Below, one piece after another: positions 1 through 6,394 of a DNA stretch of 64,000 nucleotides. Within the stretch, counting starts at the first letter, position 1, and each line of letters starts with the position of its first letter. The notes below the pieces were generated by a model that did no database searches, was not told the origin of the DNA, and saw nothing but the letters and a program-made list of their open reading frames with translations. A program made the position numbers and the translations under genes. Source of the DNA: Microbacterium sp. PM5 (lineage in GTDB: Bacteria > Actinomycetota > Actinomycetes > Actinomycetales > Microbacteriaceae); the NCBI RefSeq assembly GCF_003293595.1, contig NZ_CP022162.1, positions 587,637-651,636 on the forward strand. The letters are read 5' to 3'.

Positions 1-25
1 ACCAACCGAACCGTGGGAGTGAAGC

Positions 26-244
26 ATGAGCGACGAGGAATTGGCGGAGAAGGTGGGCCGAGCGCTCTATGCCGAGCGCCCGCTCGAACTCGATCAGGAA
101 GGCGGCGACGACTGGGACATCCTGCCCGACGAGTGGCGTTTCGAGTGGGTCGACGCGGGCCGGGTGGCCGTTGCCGCCGTGAAGAAAGCGGGTCGCCTCA
201 CGCGCCCTCGCGTGCGCGCCCAGCAACCGGGAGGTTCGGAGTGA
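26..244 (+). CDS. Small acidic hypothetical phage protein (72 aa)
   Basis: The product is an acidic protein rich in Asp and Glu that begins MSDEELAEKVGRALY. No domain is recognised. A GGGAG-type ribosome binding site lies just before the ATG. The stop codon overlaps the GTG start of the next gene, so the two are probably co-translated. It belongs to the early or middle cluster of tiny genes left of the terminase. Confidence 0.6.
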   Translation: MSDEELAEKVGRALYAERPLELDQEGGDDWDILPDEWRFEWVDAGRVAVAAVKKAGRLTRPRVRAQQPGGSE

Positions 245-477
245 GCACGCGCGTCAAGACCGATGAGGAGCGCGACGAGGAAGTGGTCGAGCGTGTTGCC
301 GCAGCGATGTGGTGGCAGGAGTTCGGCTACGACCGGGGTATCACGTGGGAGCAGCGTGTGCGGCTGGAGCTTGACCATCGCCGCGACCCGTCGTGGTCGG
401 GGCCGGTAGCTCGGTACCGCCGCCTCGCCCACGCAGCGCTGTCGGCTATCGGTTCGGGCGAACGGGAGTCGTCGTGA
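241..477 (+). CDS. Hypothetical phage protein (78 aa)
   Basis: The GTG start at 241 was chosen because it overlaps the previous stop in a GTGA arrangement and is preceded by GGGAGG at the right distance. The frame is open further upstream, but that part would overlap the previous gene completely. The protein is charged, with a Trp-Trp pair near residue 21. No family is recognised. It overlaps the next gene by four bases. Confidence 0.55.
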   Translation: MSTRVKTDEERDEEVVERVAAAMWWQEFGYDRGITWEQRVRLELDHRRDPSWSGPVARYRRLAHAALSAIGSGERESS

Positions 478-710
478 CTCGTCGAGCTCTCTCATCCCTG
501 ACCCGCACGGACATCGGCGCCCACCTGACCGTCACCATCCACGGCACCCCTGTCGAGGGCACTCTCCGAGCGGTCACGCACGGGATCTTCAACGACCCTC
601 ACCAGGCCCGGTACAACGTGCCCCTCGTCGGTATCACCCTGTACCAGCCGGGTGCGCATGCGACGTATTGGGCGTCACCCGACACCACCGCAGAACTCAC
701 CCACGACTGA
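474..710 (+). CDS. Hypothetical phage protein (78 aa)
   Basis: It starts at GTG 474 inside the previous stop codon, with a CGGGAG motif upstream. The predicted fold is beta-rich, with alternating hydrophobic residues and a central LTVTIHGTPVEG segment that resembles small OB- or SH3-like phage proteins. That resemblance is weak. No function is assigned. Confidence 0.55.
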   Translation: MTRRALSSLTRTDIGAHLTVTIHGTPVEGTLRAVTHGIFNDPHQARYNVPLVGITLYQPGAHATYWASPDTTAELTHD

Positions 711-716
711 GGACCC

Positions 717-1007
717 ATGATCGACCCATTCTTCGAGGACGAGACCGAGTGGCTCACCTACCGTGAAGCGGCCAAGAAGATCGGCCGCACGAAACGGTGC
801 ATCGAGTACTGGCGCGCCCGAGGAATGGTGATGGATTGGGCGATACGCGACGGTCAACGGGTCCGCGTAGTACAACTCGGGGTGCTCCGCGCATGGTGGC
901 GTGAGCGAATGAAGAACGACCCGACACAGCCCTACCGCATCCGCAGGGAGATCGCGCGGCAGGAAGCCGCACAGCACCGCTCAGAACAATTTCTGGAATC
1001 AGGTTGA
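717..1007 (+). CDS. Helix-turn-helix DNA-binding phage protein
   Basis: This 96-residue protein has an N-terminal LTYREAAKKIG segment (about residues 13-23), then a turn and IEYWRARGMV. This is the layout of a MerR/excisionase-type winged helix, in which the second helix is followed by a wing containing RVRVVQL. The C-terminus is basic and probably helical. It may regulate the late genes or act as an excisionase-like accessory factor. The sequence alone does not decide between these. A perfect hairpin terminator lies 56 bases after the stop. Confidence 0.65.
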   Translation: MIDPFFEDETEWLTYREAAKKIGRTKRCIEYWRARGMVMDWAIRDGQRVRVVQLGVLRAWWRERMKNDPTQPYRIRREIARQEAAQHRSEQFLESG

Positions 1008-1034
1008 CACCCGACCGTTTTCGGACCCTACATT
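1004..1034 (+). promoter_or_regulatory. Possible sigma-70 promoter between HTH gene and terminator
   Basis: A perfect TTGACA at 1004-1009 overlaps the stop of the HTH gene. The -10 region around 1028-1034 (CTACATT) is only fair and sits 18-19 bases away. Transcription would start near 1040 and meet the hairpin at 1063, so only a very short RNA would be made unless termination is suppressed. Confidence 0.3.
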
Positions 1035-1062
1035 CAATCTCGGAACAGTCCGTCAAGGACAC

Positions 1063-1093
1063 AGAAGCCCCGCCCACGCGCAGCGGGGCTTCT
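1063..1093 (+). terminator. Hairpin terminator after HTH gene
   Basis: An 11-base perfect stem (AGAAGCCCCGC paired with GCGGGGCTTCT) encloses a 9-base loop and is followed by a weak pyrimidine tract (CCCGTTCCT). It separates the first four small genes from the next set. Confidence 0.7.
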
Positions 1094-1317
1094 CCCGTTC
1101 CTGGCCGGTCGGCAACATCACGCTCCTCATCCCGTGGTGATCGTGCGGACCGGCCCCACCTTCTCCCGGCACGCCGCCTGACACGCGACGCACTGTCGGT
1201 GAACGCGGCAGCACTGCCGCACCTGACCCTCGGAACAGAACTCGAGGGAGCGAGCCGGGGCGGCCCTGAGCGGGCCTCCACGCCGGGACCGCCCCCGCTC
1301 GCACAGGGAGCACCACG
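1094..1317. other. Non-coding interval in the small-gene cluster
   Basis: I see no convincing coding sequence between the terminator and the ATG at 1318. Short open frames exist on both strands, but they lack ribosome binding sites. A 5-6 base inverted repeat (GGCAGCACTGCC, near 1207-1218) is the only local symmetry. The interval could hold a promoter for the downstream small genes, but no good -35/-10 pair is visible. Confidence 0.35.
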
Positions 1318-1542
1318 ATGAGCACACCACCCGTCGACGTCGTCGACCGTGACCGAACCCGAGTTGTCGAGGTCGCAGCGGACCGGTGCGATGCGAAAGG
1401 GTGCGGCGCGCAAGCGTTCGTGTACGCCACCTACCCGACCGGCTCACTCGCCTACTGCGGGCACCACGGGACCGCGTACCTTCCCCGCCTGTACGAGACC
1501 GCTGTGACGGTCATCGATCAACGGTTCCTGATCGGCTCATGA
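1318..1542 (+). CDS. DUF7455-like zinc-binding protein
   Basis: This 74-residue protein contains RCDAKGCGAQAFVYATYPTG followed by LAYCGHHG. The pattern C-x4-C, a hydrophobic AxVxAxxPxG strand, then C-x-H-H is that of the short DUF7455 proteins common in actinobacteria and their phages. The Cys and His residues probably bind one zinc ion. The function is unknown. A GGGAG ribosome binding site precedes the ATG, and the stop overlaps the next start in an ATGA arrangement. Confidence 0.7.
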   Translation: MSTPPVDVVDRDRTRVVEVAADRCDAKGCGAQAFVYATYPTGSLAYCGHHGTAYLPRLYETAVTVIDQRFLIGS

Positions 1543-1661
1543 TCCCCCACGGGTGGCGTCTGATCGCCTGCCTGATCGGCATACACGCGTGGACACGCGT
1601 CCTCGGTGTGACGACGTACGCGCAGGCTTGCAGGCATTGCGGCTGGCCCCGCACACGATAG
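1539..1661 (+). CDS. Very short phage protein with CxxC motif (40 aa)
   Basis: The ATG at 1539 overlaps the preceding stop (ATGA). The product has a hydrophobic N-terminal half, WRLIACLIGIHAW, and ends in CRHCGWPRTR, a half zinc ribbon. It may be a membrane-associated micro-protein or need a partner to complete a zinc site. The tight overlap with its neighbours supports it more than the sequence does. Confidence 0.55.
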   Translation: MIPHGWRLIACLIGIHAWTRVLGVTTYAQACRHCGWPRTR

Positions 1662-1671
1662 GAGCACACCG

Positions 1672-2019
1672 ATGCGACACCTCACCGCGGCGAAGATCGA
1701 CGGCGGCTATCACTACGCCAGCCTCAGCAAGCGCGGCGGCTACCCGCTCGGGTACTGCGCCACTCACGCACCTCATGCGACTGCGGAGGAAGCGCGTGAG
1801 TGCTACGGCCGTTGGCTCCGCGACCACGTCCGTGAAGCAGGCACGACGTCGTGGACGAACTGCATGCAGCCGGAGTGCACCGCTCCCGCTCGCCGACGCT
1901 TCGAGATCGAAGGCGAGGGATACAACCTCGCTGTCTTCTGCGACGACCACGCGACCATCGAGAACGCGATCACGTGTATGCACCTCGAAGGCCCCGCCGG
2001 AGACTCCTGGGAGTCGTGA
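1672..2019 (+). CDS. Cys/His-rich hypothetical phage protein (115 aa)
   Basis: Several Cys/His pairs suggest two small zinc sites. They include YCATHAPH, then CMQPECTAPARRRFEIEGEG, then FCDDHATIE. The second half repeats the logic of the DUF7455-like gene at 1318 (C-x4-C, beta strand, C-x2-H), so it could be a fused or duplicated relative. The start is ATG 1672, ten bases after the previous stop, with GGAGC upstream. No function is known. Confidence 0.6.
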   Translation: MRHLTAAKIDGGYHYASLSKRGGYPLGYCATHAPHATAEEARECYGRWLRDHVREAGTTSWTNCMQPECTAPARRRFEIEGEGYNLAVFCDDHATIENAITCMHLEGPAGDSWES

Positions 2020-2183
2020 TGTCGACCGCAGCTCGCAAGGCGCGTAAGCGCGCCGGCATCCCGTTCACCAAACCCGCCAAGACCCCCACCTACACGTGGG
2101 CCGACCGCGTCGAGCATCGCGGCCTCGGGTTCACGTCTCGTGCGGAGATCCTCGCCGGCATCATCATCCGAGGCGCAGCATGA
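2019..2183 (+). CDS. Small basic hypothetical phage protein (54 aa)
   Basis: ATG 2019 overlaps the previous stop and has GGGAG upstream. GTG 2016 is a possible alternative start. The N-terminus is strongly basic (MSTAARKARKRAG) and the C-terminus hydrophobic (EILAGIIIRG). No family is recognised. It overlaps the start of the next tiny frame by four bases. Confidence 0.5.
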   Translation: MSTAARKARKRAGIPFTKPAKTPTYTWADRVEHRGLGFTSRAEILAGIIIRGAA

Positions 2184-2286
2184 CCTGCCCTGTCTGCGAC
2201 GCCCGTCACCTGTCGGCATCTGCTGCGATCTGGCGATGAACGACACCCCCGACGACGATCCGAACGTCATCCTCTCCATCGACTGA
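2180..2286 (+). pseudogene. Tiny CPVC frame, possibly frameshifted
   Basis: ATG 2180 opens a frame that reads MTCPVCDARHLS and stops after 19 codons at 2239. The -1 frame continues as CCDLAMNDTPDDDPNVILSID to a stop at 2286. Together the two frames would make one Cys-rich protein of about 35 residues, the size and style of its neighbours. This could be a disabling indel, a programmed frameshift or coincidence. No other gene covers the interval. Confidence 0.3.
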
Positions 2287-2298
2287 CGGAGGCACCCC

Positions 2299-2583
2299 GT
2301 GAGCAACCGCAGCATCCGTGACGGGAAAGGGAAAGCCGCGTACAAGCGGAAACGGAAAGCTCTCCTCCGCCGCGTGATCGAGGAAGGCCTCGTCTGCCAC
2401 ATCTGCGGCGGACCCATCGACACCACCCTCGACCGCCGAGACCCGATGTCGTTCACCGCCGACCACGTCACACCCCTCGCCCTCGGCGGCCACCTGGTCT
2501 GCAACGAACTCCGCCCCGCCCACATGCGCTGCAACGCCCGCCGCGGGGACAACACCGACACCGAGATCTGGGAGGCATCATGA
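2299..2583 (+). CDS. HNH endonuclease
   Basis: This 94-residue protein has CHICGGPID (about residues 33-41), DHVTPLALGG (about 55-64) and NELRPAHMRCNARRG. These form the zinc-binding CxxC pairs and the DH...N...H core of the beta-beta-alpha-metal nuclease fold. HNH proteins next to terminase genes often assist genome packaging in phages with cohesive ends. The GTG start at 2299 is preceded by GGAGG. Confidence 0.85.
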   Translation: MSNRSIRDGKGKAAYKRKRKALLRRVIEEGLVCHICGGPIDTTLDRRDPMSFTADHVTPLALGGHLVCNELRPAHMRCNARRGDNTDTEIWEAS

Positions 2584-2783
2584 CCGCCACCATCGGCACA
2601 CTCACCACCCGCGTGCTCATCGCCCACGGCGACGCCAAGCCCATCGAGGTCGGCACCGTCACGACCGAAGTGCACGCACTCAGCGACGGAACCGGCATCA
2701 CGCTCAGCACCCGCCGCTACCGCCGAGACCTCGCCACCGCGTTCCTCCGCATGGCATGGCACACGTGGAAGACACGCGCATGA
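2580..2783 (+). CDS. Hypothetical phage protein (67 aa)
   Basis: ATG 2580 overlaps the stop of the HNH gene (ATGA). The product has beta-strand-like segments and then a basic, aromatic C-terminus (AFLRMAWHTWKTRA). No domain is recognised. It is coupled to the next gene by another four-base overlap. Confidence 0.55.
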   Translation: MTATIGTLTTRVLIAHGDAKPIEVGTVTTEVHALSDGTGITLSTRRYRRDLATAFLRMAWHTWKTRA

Positions 2784-3055
2784 GCCTCACGACCACAACC
2801 CGCCACCGACGCACAGACCCCGCATGCCGCGAACACCGCGAACCCCGCACATGGTGGCAAAGACGCCTACACGACCGCGCACGCGGCCAGTCCTGCGACG
2901 CCTGCCACCCCACACGCCGACTCCCCGCCAAGCTCATCATCCACGATGAGTACCAGCACAACCCTCTGCTCTGCCAGTGGCTGCACCCCAAGACCAACGT
3001 GCGGATCAACTGCGAAGACATGCCCACAGAACTCCGCCCACCCAAAAATCCATGA
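2780..3055 (+). CDS. Hypothetical Cys-containing phage protein (91 aa)
   Basis: It begins at ATG 2780, inside the previous stop. The sequence is basic and Trp-rich, with C-REH and CDACHP motifs that may form a zinc site. The C-terminus contains LLCQWLHPKTNVRINCEDMP. It is the last gene of the small-gene cluster before the terminase. Function unknown. Confidence 0.55.
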   Translation: MSLTTTTRHRRTDPACREHREPRTWWQRRLHDRARGQSCDACHPTRRLPAKLIIHDEYQHNPLLCQWLHPKTNVRINCEDMPTELRPPKNP

Positions 3056-3148
3056 AGCCCCAGACCATGGCCACCTCCCGCGCGGCGTGTCCCCTTTTCT
3101 CCCTGTCGCGTTTCGTTTCGCGTCGCGTTTCCCGTTAGGGGGTGTCGG

Positions 3149-3592
3149 ATGCCGCGTGCTGCCGCTGCTCATGGGACGTACCGGGCGTATCTGCGATGCC
3201 GGAAGAGTCCGGGTGGTGCGTGTGCGGTGTGTGTGGCGGCGAAGGTGCAGCGGAGCGCGAGGGTGTCGACGTCGGCTGATGCTCGTATGGCGAAGCAGGC
3301 GCCGGCGGAGGTGGTGGTTCCTGAGGAGCCGGTGGCGGATGCTCCGGTGACGGCTGAGGGGCACGTGTCGCGTGTCGAGGTGCTGAAGGAGATGCTGCAG
3401 GAGTCGCGGGAGTTGGTGAAGGCGCTGAAGCGGACGGATCCACAACGCGCGTACCTGCAGATGCGTGAGCAGCGGGAGATCCTGCGGGAACTCGCCGAGT
3501 TGCAGGGTAACGGTCAGGTGAAGGGGGTCACTCTTGCCGACCAACTCGCCGACGCTCGAGCTCGTAGGCTCGCAGCGTCCCAGGCTTCATAG
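3149..3592 (+). CDS. terS: Probable terminase small subunit
   Basis: This 147-residue protein precedes and overlaps the large terminase subunit. The N-terminus has HGTYRAYLRCRKSP followed by CAVC, a basic zinc-ribbon-like DNA-binding element often seen in actinophages. The C-terminal half (from about residue 75) is a charged helix (VEVLKEMLQESRELVKALKR) typical of oligomerising TerS proteins. AGGGGG precedes the ATG. The assignment rests on position and general build, since TerS proteins are poorly conserved. Confidence 0.65.
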   Translation: MPRAAAAHGTYRAYLRCRKSPGGACAVCVAAKVQRSARVSTSADARMAKQAPAEVVVPEEPVADAPVTAEGHVSRVEVLKEMLQESRELVKALKRTDPQRAYLQMREQREILRELAELQGNGQVKGVTLADQLADARARRLAASQAS

Positions 3593-5090
3593 GCTGCCGG
3601 ATCGGGCGGGTTCTCTGGGTGATGAGGCTCTCGACCTCTGGTACCTGGCGGGGAAGCAGAGCGACCCGTGGCAGGCGTTGTCTCTCGACTCGATCTTCTC
3701 GGTCGATGCGTTCGGACGGTGGGTGTGCACGGAGCATGGTGAGCTCGTCGCTCGGCAGAACGGAAAGGGCGACATTCTGTCGCCGGTCGATCTCGCGCAT
3801 CTGTACTTGTGGCCGAAGCCGGATGGTGAACCGAAGACGATCGTCCACACGGCTCACCAGTTCAAGACGGCGCGTGAGGCTTTCCTGAAGCTGCGACGCG
3901 TGATCACCGGATCCGCGGCGCTGATGGGGGAGATCACCCGGATCTCCACGGCGCACGGCGAGGAAGGTTTCGAACTCGCGAACGGGAACCGGCTTCTGTA
4001 CCTCGCAAGGTCCGCGAACTCGGGCGTCGGGTTCACAGTTGACGTGCTGGTGTGTGACGAGGCGCAGCAGATGTCGCAGGCCGCTCTCGACGCACTGCTG
4101 CCGACGATGTCGGCGGTAGAGAACACGCAGATCATCTTCACTGGGACCGTCCCCGACGAGCTCAACGATGCCGAGGTGTGGGAGGGCGTGCGCGATCGCG
4201 GCCGGACTGGAAACGACCCGCGCACGGGGTGGATCGAGTTCAGCCCGGAAGGGTCCGATGACCCGGACAAGGCGGAGCGGATCGATATCCGTGATGAGCG
4301 GAATTGGATCGCTTCGAATCCCGGCCTTGGGTACCGACCGGGGCTGACGAGGGAGACCATCGAGGACGAGATCTCGCGTCTGTCCGCCGACTCCGTCAGG
4401 CGGCTTCGCCTATCGGTGTGGCCGAACCGACGCCCCGTAGAGGCGGCCAAACTGTCCGAACTCGACCTCGAGGTGTGGAAGCGACATGCTCGCGACGACG
4501 CCGGCGTGACCGGTGATGGCGTGGTGCTGTCGCTCGCGCTGGGTCGGGGCGGCGGGTACGCGACGATCGGCGCCGCGGTGCGGGTCGACTCGGAGAACAT
4601 CGCGGTCGAGCACATTCACACCGAGCGCGGCACGTTGTGGGTCGCGCCGATGCTGAAGGAGTTGAAGGCGCAGCACGGGAACGCGCTCGTTGTCCTCGAC
4701 TCGAAGAACGCGGCCGCGGTGATCGCTTCGCTGGATCAGGCGAAGGTGAAGTACCTCGCGATGAACCTCGACGAGATCGCCGCCGCGCACACCCTGTTCA
4801 TCGAGCACGTGAACGCCGGCCTGGTGCCGCACCGTGATCAGCCTGAGGTGACGAAGTCGTTGGAGCTCGCGACGACCCGCAACATCGGCCGTGCCGGGTT
4901 GACGTGGGAGCAGTCGGACCCGACGAAGCCTGTGTCTATGGCGCAGGCGGTCACGTGGGCTCTGTGGGGCGTCTTGAAGTCCGAGGCCAGCCCGAAACGT
5001 CAACCGGCTCCATTGCCGCCCTCACCGTCCGTTGTGCGGCACTCCGACACGGGGCGGCGTGAGGCAGATTTGCGCACCGTGCGCTTCTAG
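3534..5090 (+). CDS. terL: Terminase large subunit
   Basis: This 518-residue protein is the DNA-packaging motor. The ATPase part shows the adenine-binding PWQ (residues 45-47), a Walker A variant RQNGKGD (74-80) and a Walker B followed by the catalytic acid, VDVLVCDEAQ (169-178). The C-terminal nuclease domain is recognisable by position. However, the usual first Asp is replaced in LSLALGRGGG, and the late Asp before the ISP-like motif is missing in KPVSMAQAV, so nuclease activity is uncertain. The TTG start at 3534 follows AGGGGG and overlaps the small-subunit gene by 59 bases. Confidence 0.92.
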   Translation: MPTNSPTLELVGSQRPRLHRLPDRAGSLGDEALDLWYLAGKQSDPWQALSLDSIFSVDAFGRWVCTEHGELVARQNGKGDILSPVDLAHLYLWPKPDGEPKTIVHTAHQFKTAREAFLKLRRVITGSAALMGEITRISTAHGEEGFELANGNRLLYLARSANSGVGFTVDVLVCDEAQQMSQAALDALLPTMSAVENTQIIFTGTVPDELNDAEVWEGVRDRGRTGNDPRTGWIEFSPEGSDDPDKAERIDIRDERNWIASNPGLGYRPGLTRETIEDEISRLSADSVRRLRLSVWPNRRPVEAAKLSELDLEVWKRHARDDAGVTGDGVVLSLALGRGGGYATIGAAVRVDSENIAVEHIHTERGTLWVAPMLKELKAQHGNALVVLDSKNAAAVIASLDQAKVKYLAMNLDEIAAAHTLFIEHVNAGLVPHRDQPEVTKSLELATTRNIGRAGLTWEQSDPTKPVSMAQAVTWALWGVLKSEASPKRQPAPLPPSPSVVRHSDTGRREADLRTVRF

Positions 5091-5107
5091 ACCGAGGAGG
5101 TCCGCCG

Positions 5108-6394
5108 TTGCCCGAGATCGGATATCAGGCGGACCCCGGCCTTGTTGGGTGGGCGTCGCTGCTGTCGTGGATGACGGAGCGGAACCCTGATCTGCAGTGG
5201 CCGCAGTCGGTTGAGGTGTTCGACCGGATGCGTCGTGAGGATCCGCAGGTGAAGTCGGTGCTCCGTGCCGTGACCCTCCCGATCCTCCGCACCGACTGGG
5301 TGATCGACGGGTCTGGGTGTCGTGAAGAGGTCACGAACCACATCGCCGATGATCTCGGGTTGCCGGTGAAGGGTCAGCCGTTCGTCGCCCCGTTGCGGAC
5401 GAAGGGCCGGTTCTCGTTCAAGGAGTTCCTGCGGCTCGCGTCGCTTGAGCTGGTGTACGGGCACTCGTTCTTCGAGCAGGTGTATGAGATCGACGCGAAT
5501 GGGCTCGCGCACATCGGGAAGCTCGCGTGGCGGCCGCCACGGACGATCTCTGAGATCGATGTGGCATCCGATGGTGGGCTCGTCGCGATCAAGCAGCAGG
5601 CGTTGAAGGACGGCAAGGCTGTCGTGATCCCGGTGGATCGTCTCGTCGCGTTCGTGAACGAGCGTGAGGGCGCGAACTGGTTCGGGGAGTCGCTGCTTCG
5701 CGCGGCGTACAAGATGTTCATCCTCAAGGATCGGGTGCTGCGCATCCAGGCGCTGACCGCGGAACGCAACGGTCTGGGTCTGCCGGTGTACAAGGCGCCG
5801 CCGCTGCCGGAGAACGCGGTCGACTGGACATTCGATCAGGCGACCAAGTGGCTCGACGATCAGATCGAGGCGGGCAAGAAGCTCGCCACCGAAGCGCGCG
5901 CTGGTGATGCAGCCGGCGTCGGACTACCGAACGGTGCCGACTTCTCCTTCATGGGCGTCACCGGGAAACTCCCCGACACGGATGCGCTGATCCGGTACTA
6001 CGACGAGCAGATCGCCGCAGGCGCGCTCCTGCACTTCCTCAGCCTCGGCGGCGATAACGCGACCGGTTCGTACGCGCTGGGGGAGACGTTCGCGACGTTC
6101 TTCACCGACTCGCTCAACGCCGTCGCACAGCACCTCGCCGAGGTGATCCAGCAGCACGTCATCGAAGACCTCGTCGACGCGAACTGGGGACCGTCCGAGC
6201 CGGCGCCGCGGATCATCCCCGCGGTGATCGGTGAGACGCAGCCGATCACCGCTGACGCGCTGAAGGCGCTCGTCGACGCGAAGGTCATCTTCCCCGATGC
6301 GGCGCTCGAGGCGTGGACGCGCGCGAAGTACGGCATGCCGGTGAAGGATCCGGCGACATCCACCGCTCAACCGACACAGGGAGCTGCAGCATGA
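5108..6394 (+). CDS. Phage portal protein (DUF935/gp29-like)
   Basis: This 428-residue protein would form the dodecameric DNA channel at one capsid vertex. Residues about 39-67 (FDRMRREDPQVKSVL and then LRTDWVID) and GHSFFEQVYE are typical of the DUF935 portal family. The start is TTG 5108, preceded by a full AGGAGG at ideal distance. It lies between terminase and protease as expected for this module. The stop overlaps the next ATG. Confidence 0.88.
   Translation: MPEIGYQADPGLVGWASLLSWMTERNPDLQWPQSVEVFDRMRREDPQVKSVLRAVTLPILRTDWVIDGSGCREEVTNHIADDLGLPVKGQPFVAPLRTKGRFSFKEFLRLASLELVYGHSFFEQVYEIDANGLAHIGKLAWRPPRTISEIDVASDGGLVAIKQQALKDGKAVVIPVDRLVAFVNEREGANWFGESLLRAAYKMFILKDRVLRIQALTAERNGLGLPVYKAPPLPENAVDWTFDQATKWLDDQIEAGKKLATEARAGDAAGVGLPNGADFSFMGVTGKLPDTDALIRYYDEQIAAGALLHFLSLGGDNATGSYALGETFATFFTDSLNAVAQHLAEVIQQHVIEDLVDANWGPSEPAPRIIPAVIGETQPITADALKALVDAKVIFPDAALEAWTRAKYGMPVKDPATSTAQPTQGAAA

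Noticed and set aside
1004..1321. Plus-strand frame across the terminator
   Set aside because: It runs through a perfect terminator hairpin, has no ribosome binding site and shows no domain.
1127..1447. Minus-strand frame with a Cys-rich end (QCVACQAAC)
   Set aside because: It has no ribosome binding site, overlaps the DUF7455-like gene in antisense and is Arg-rich upstream, as expected from a shadow frame.
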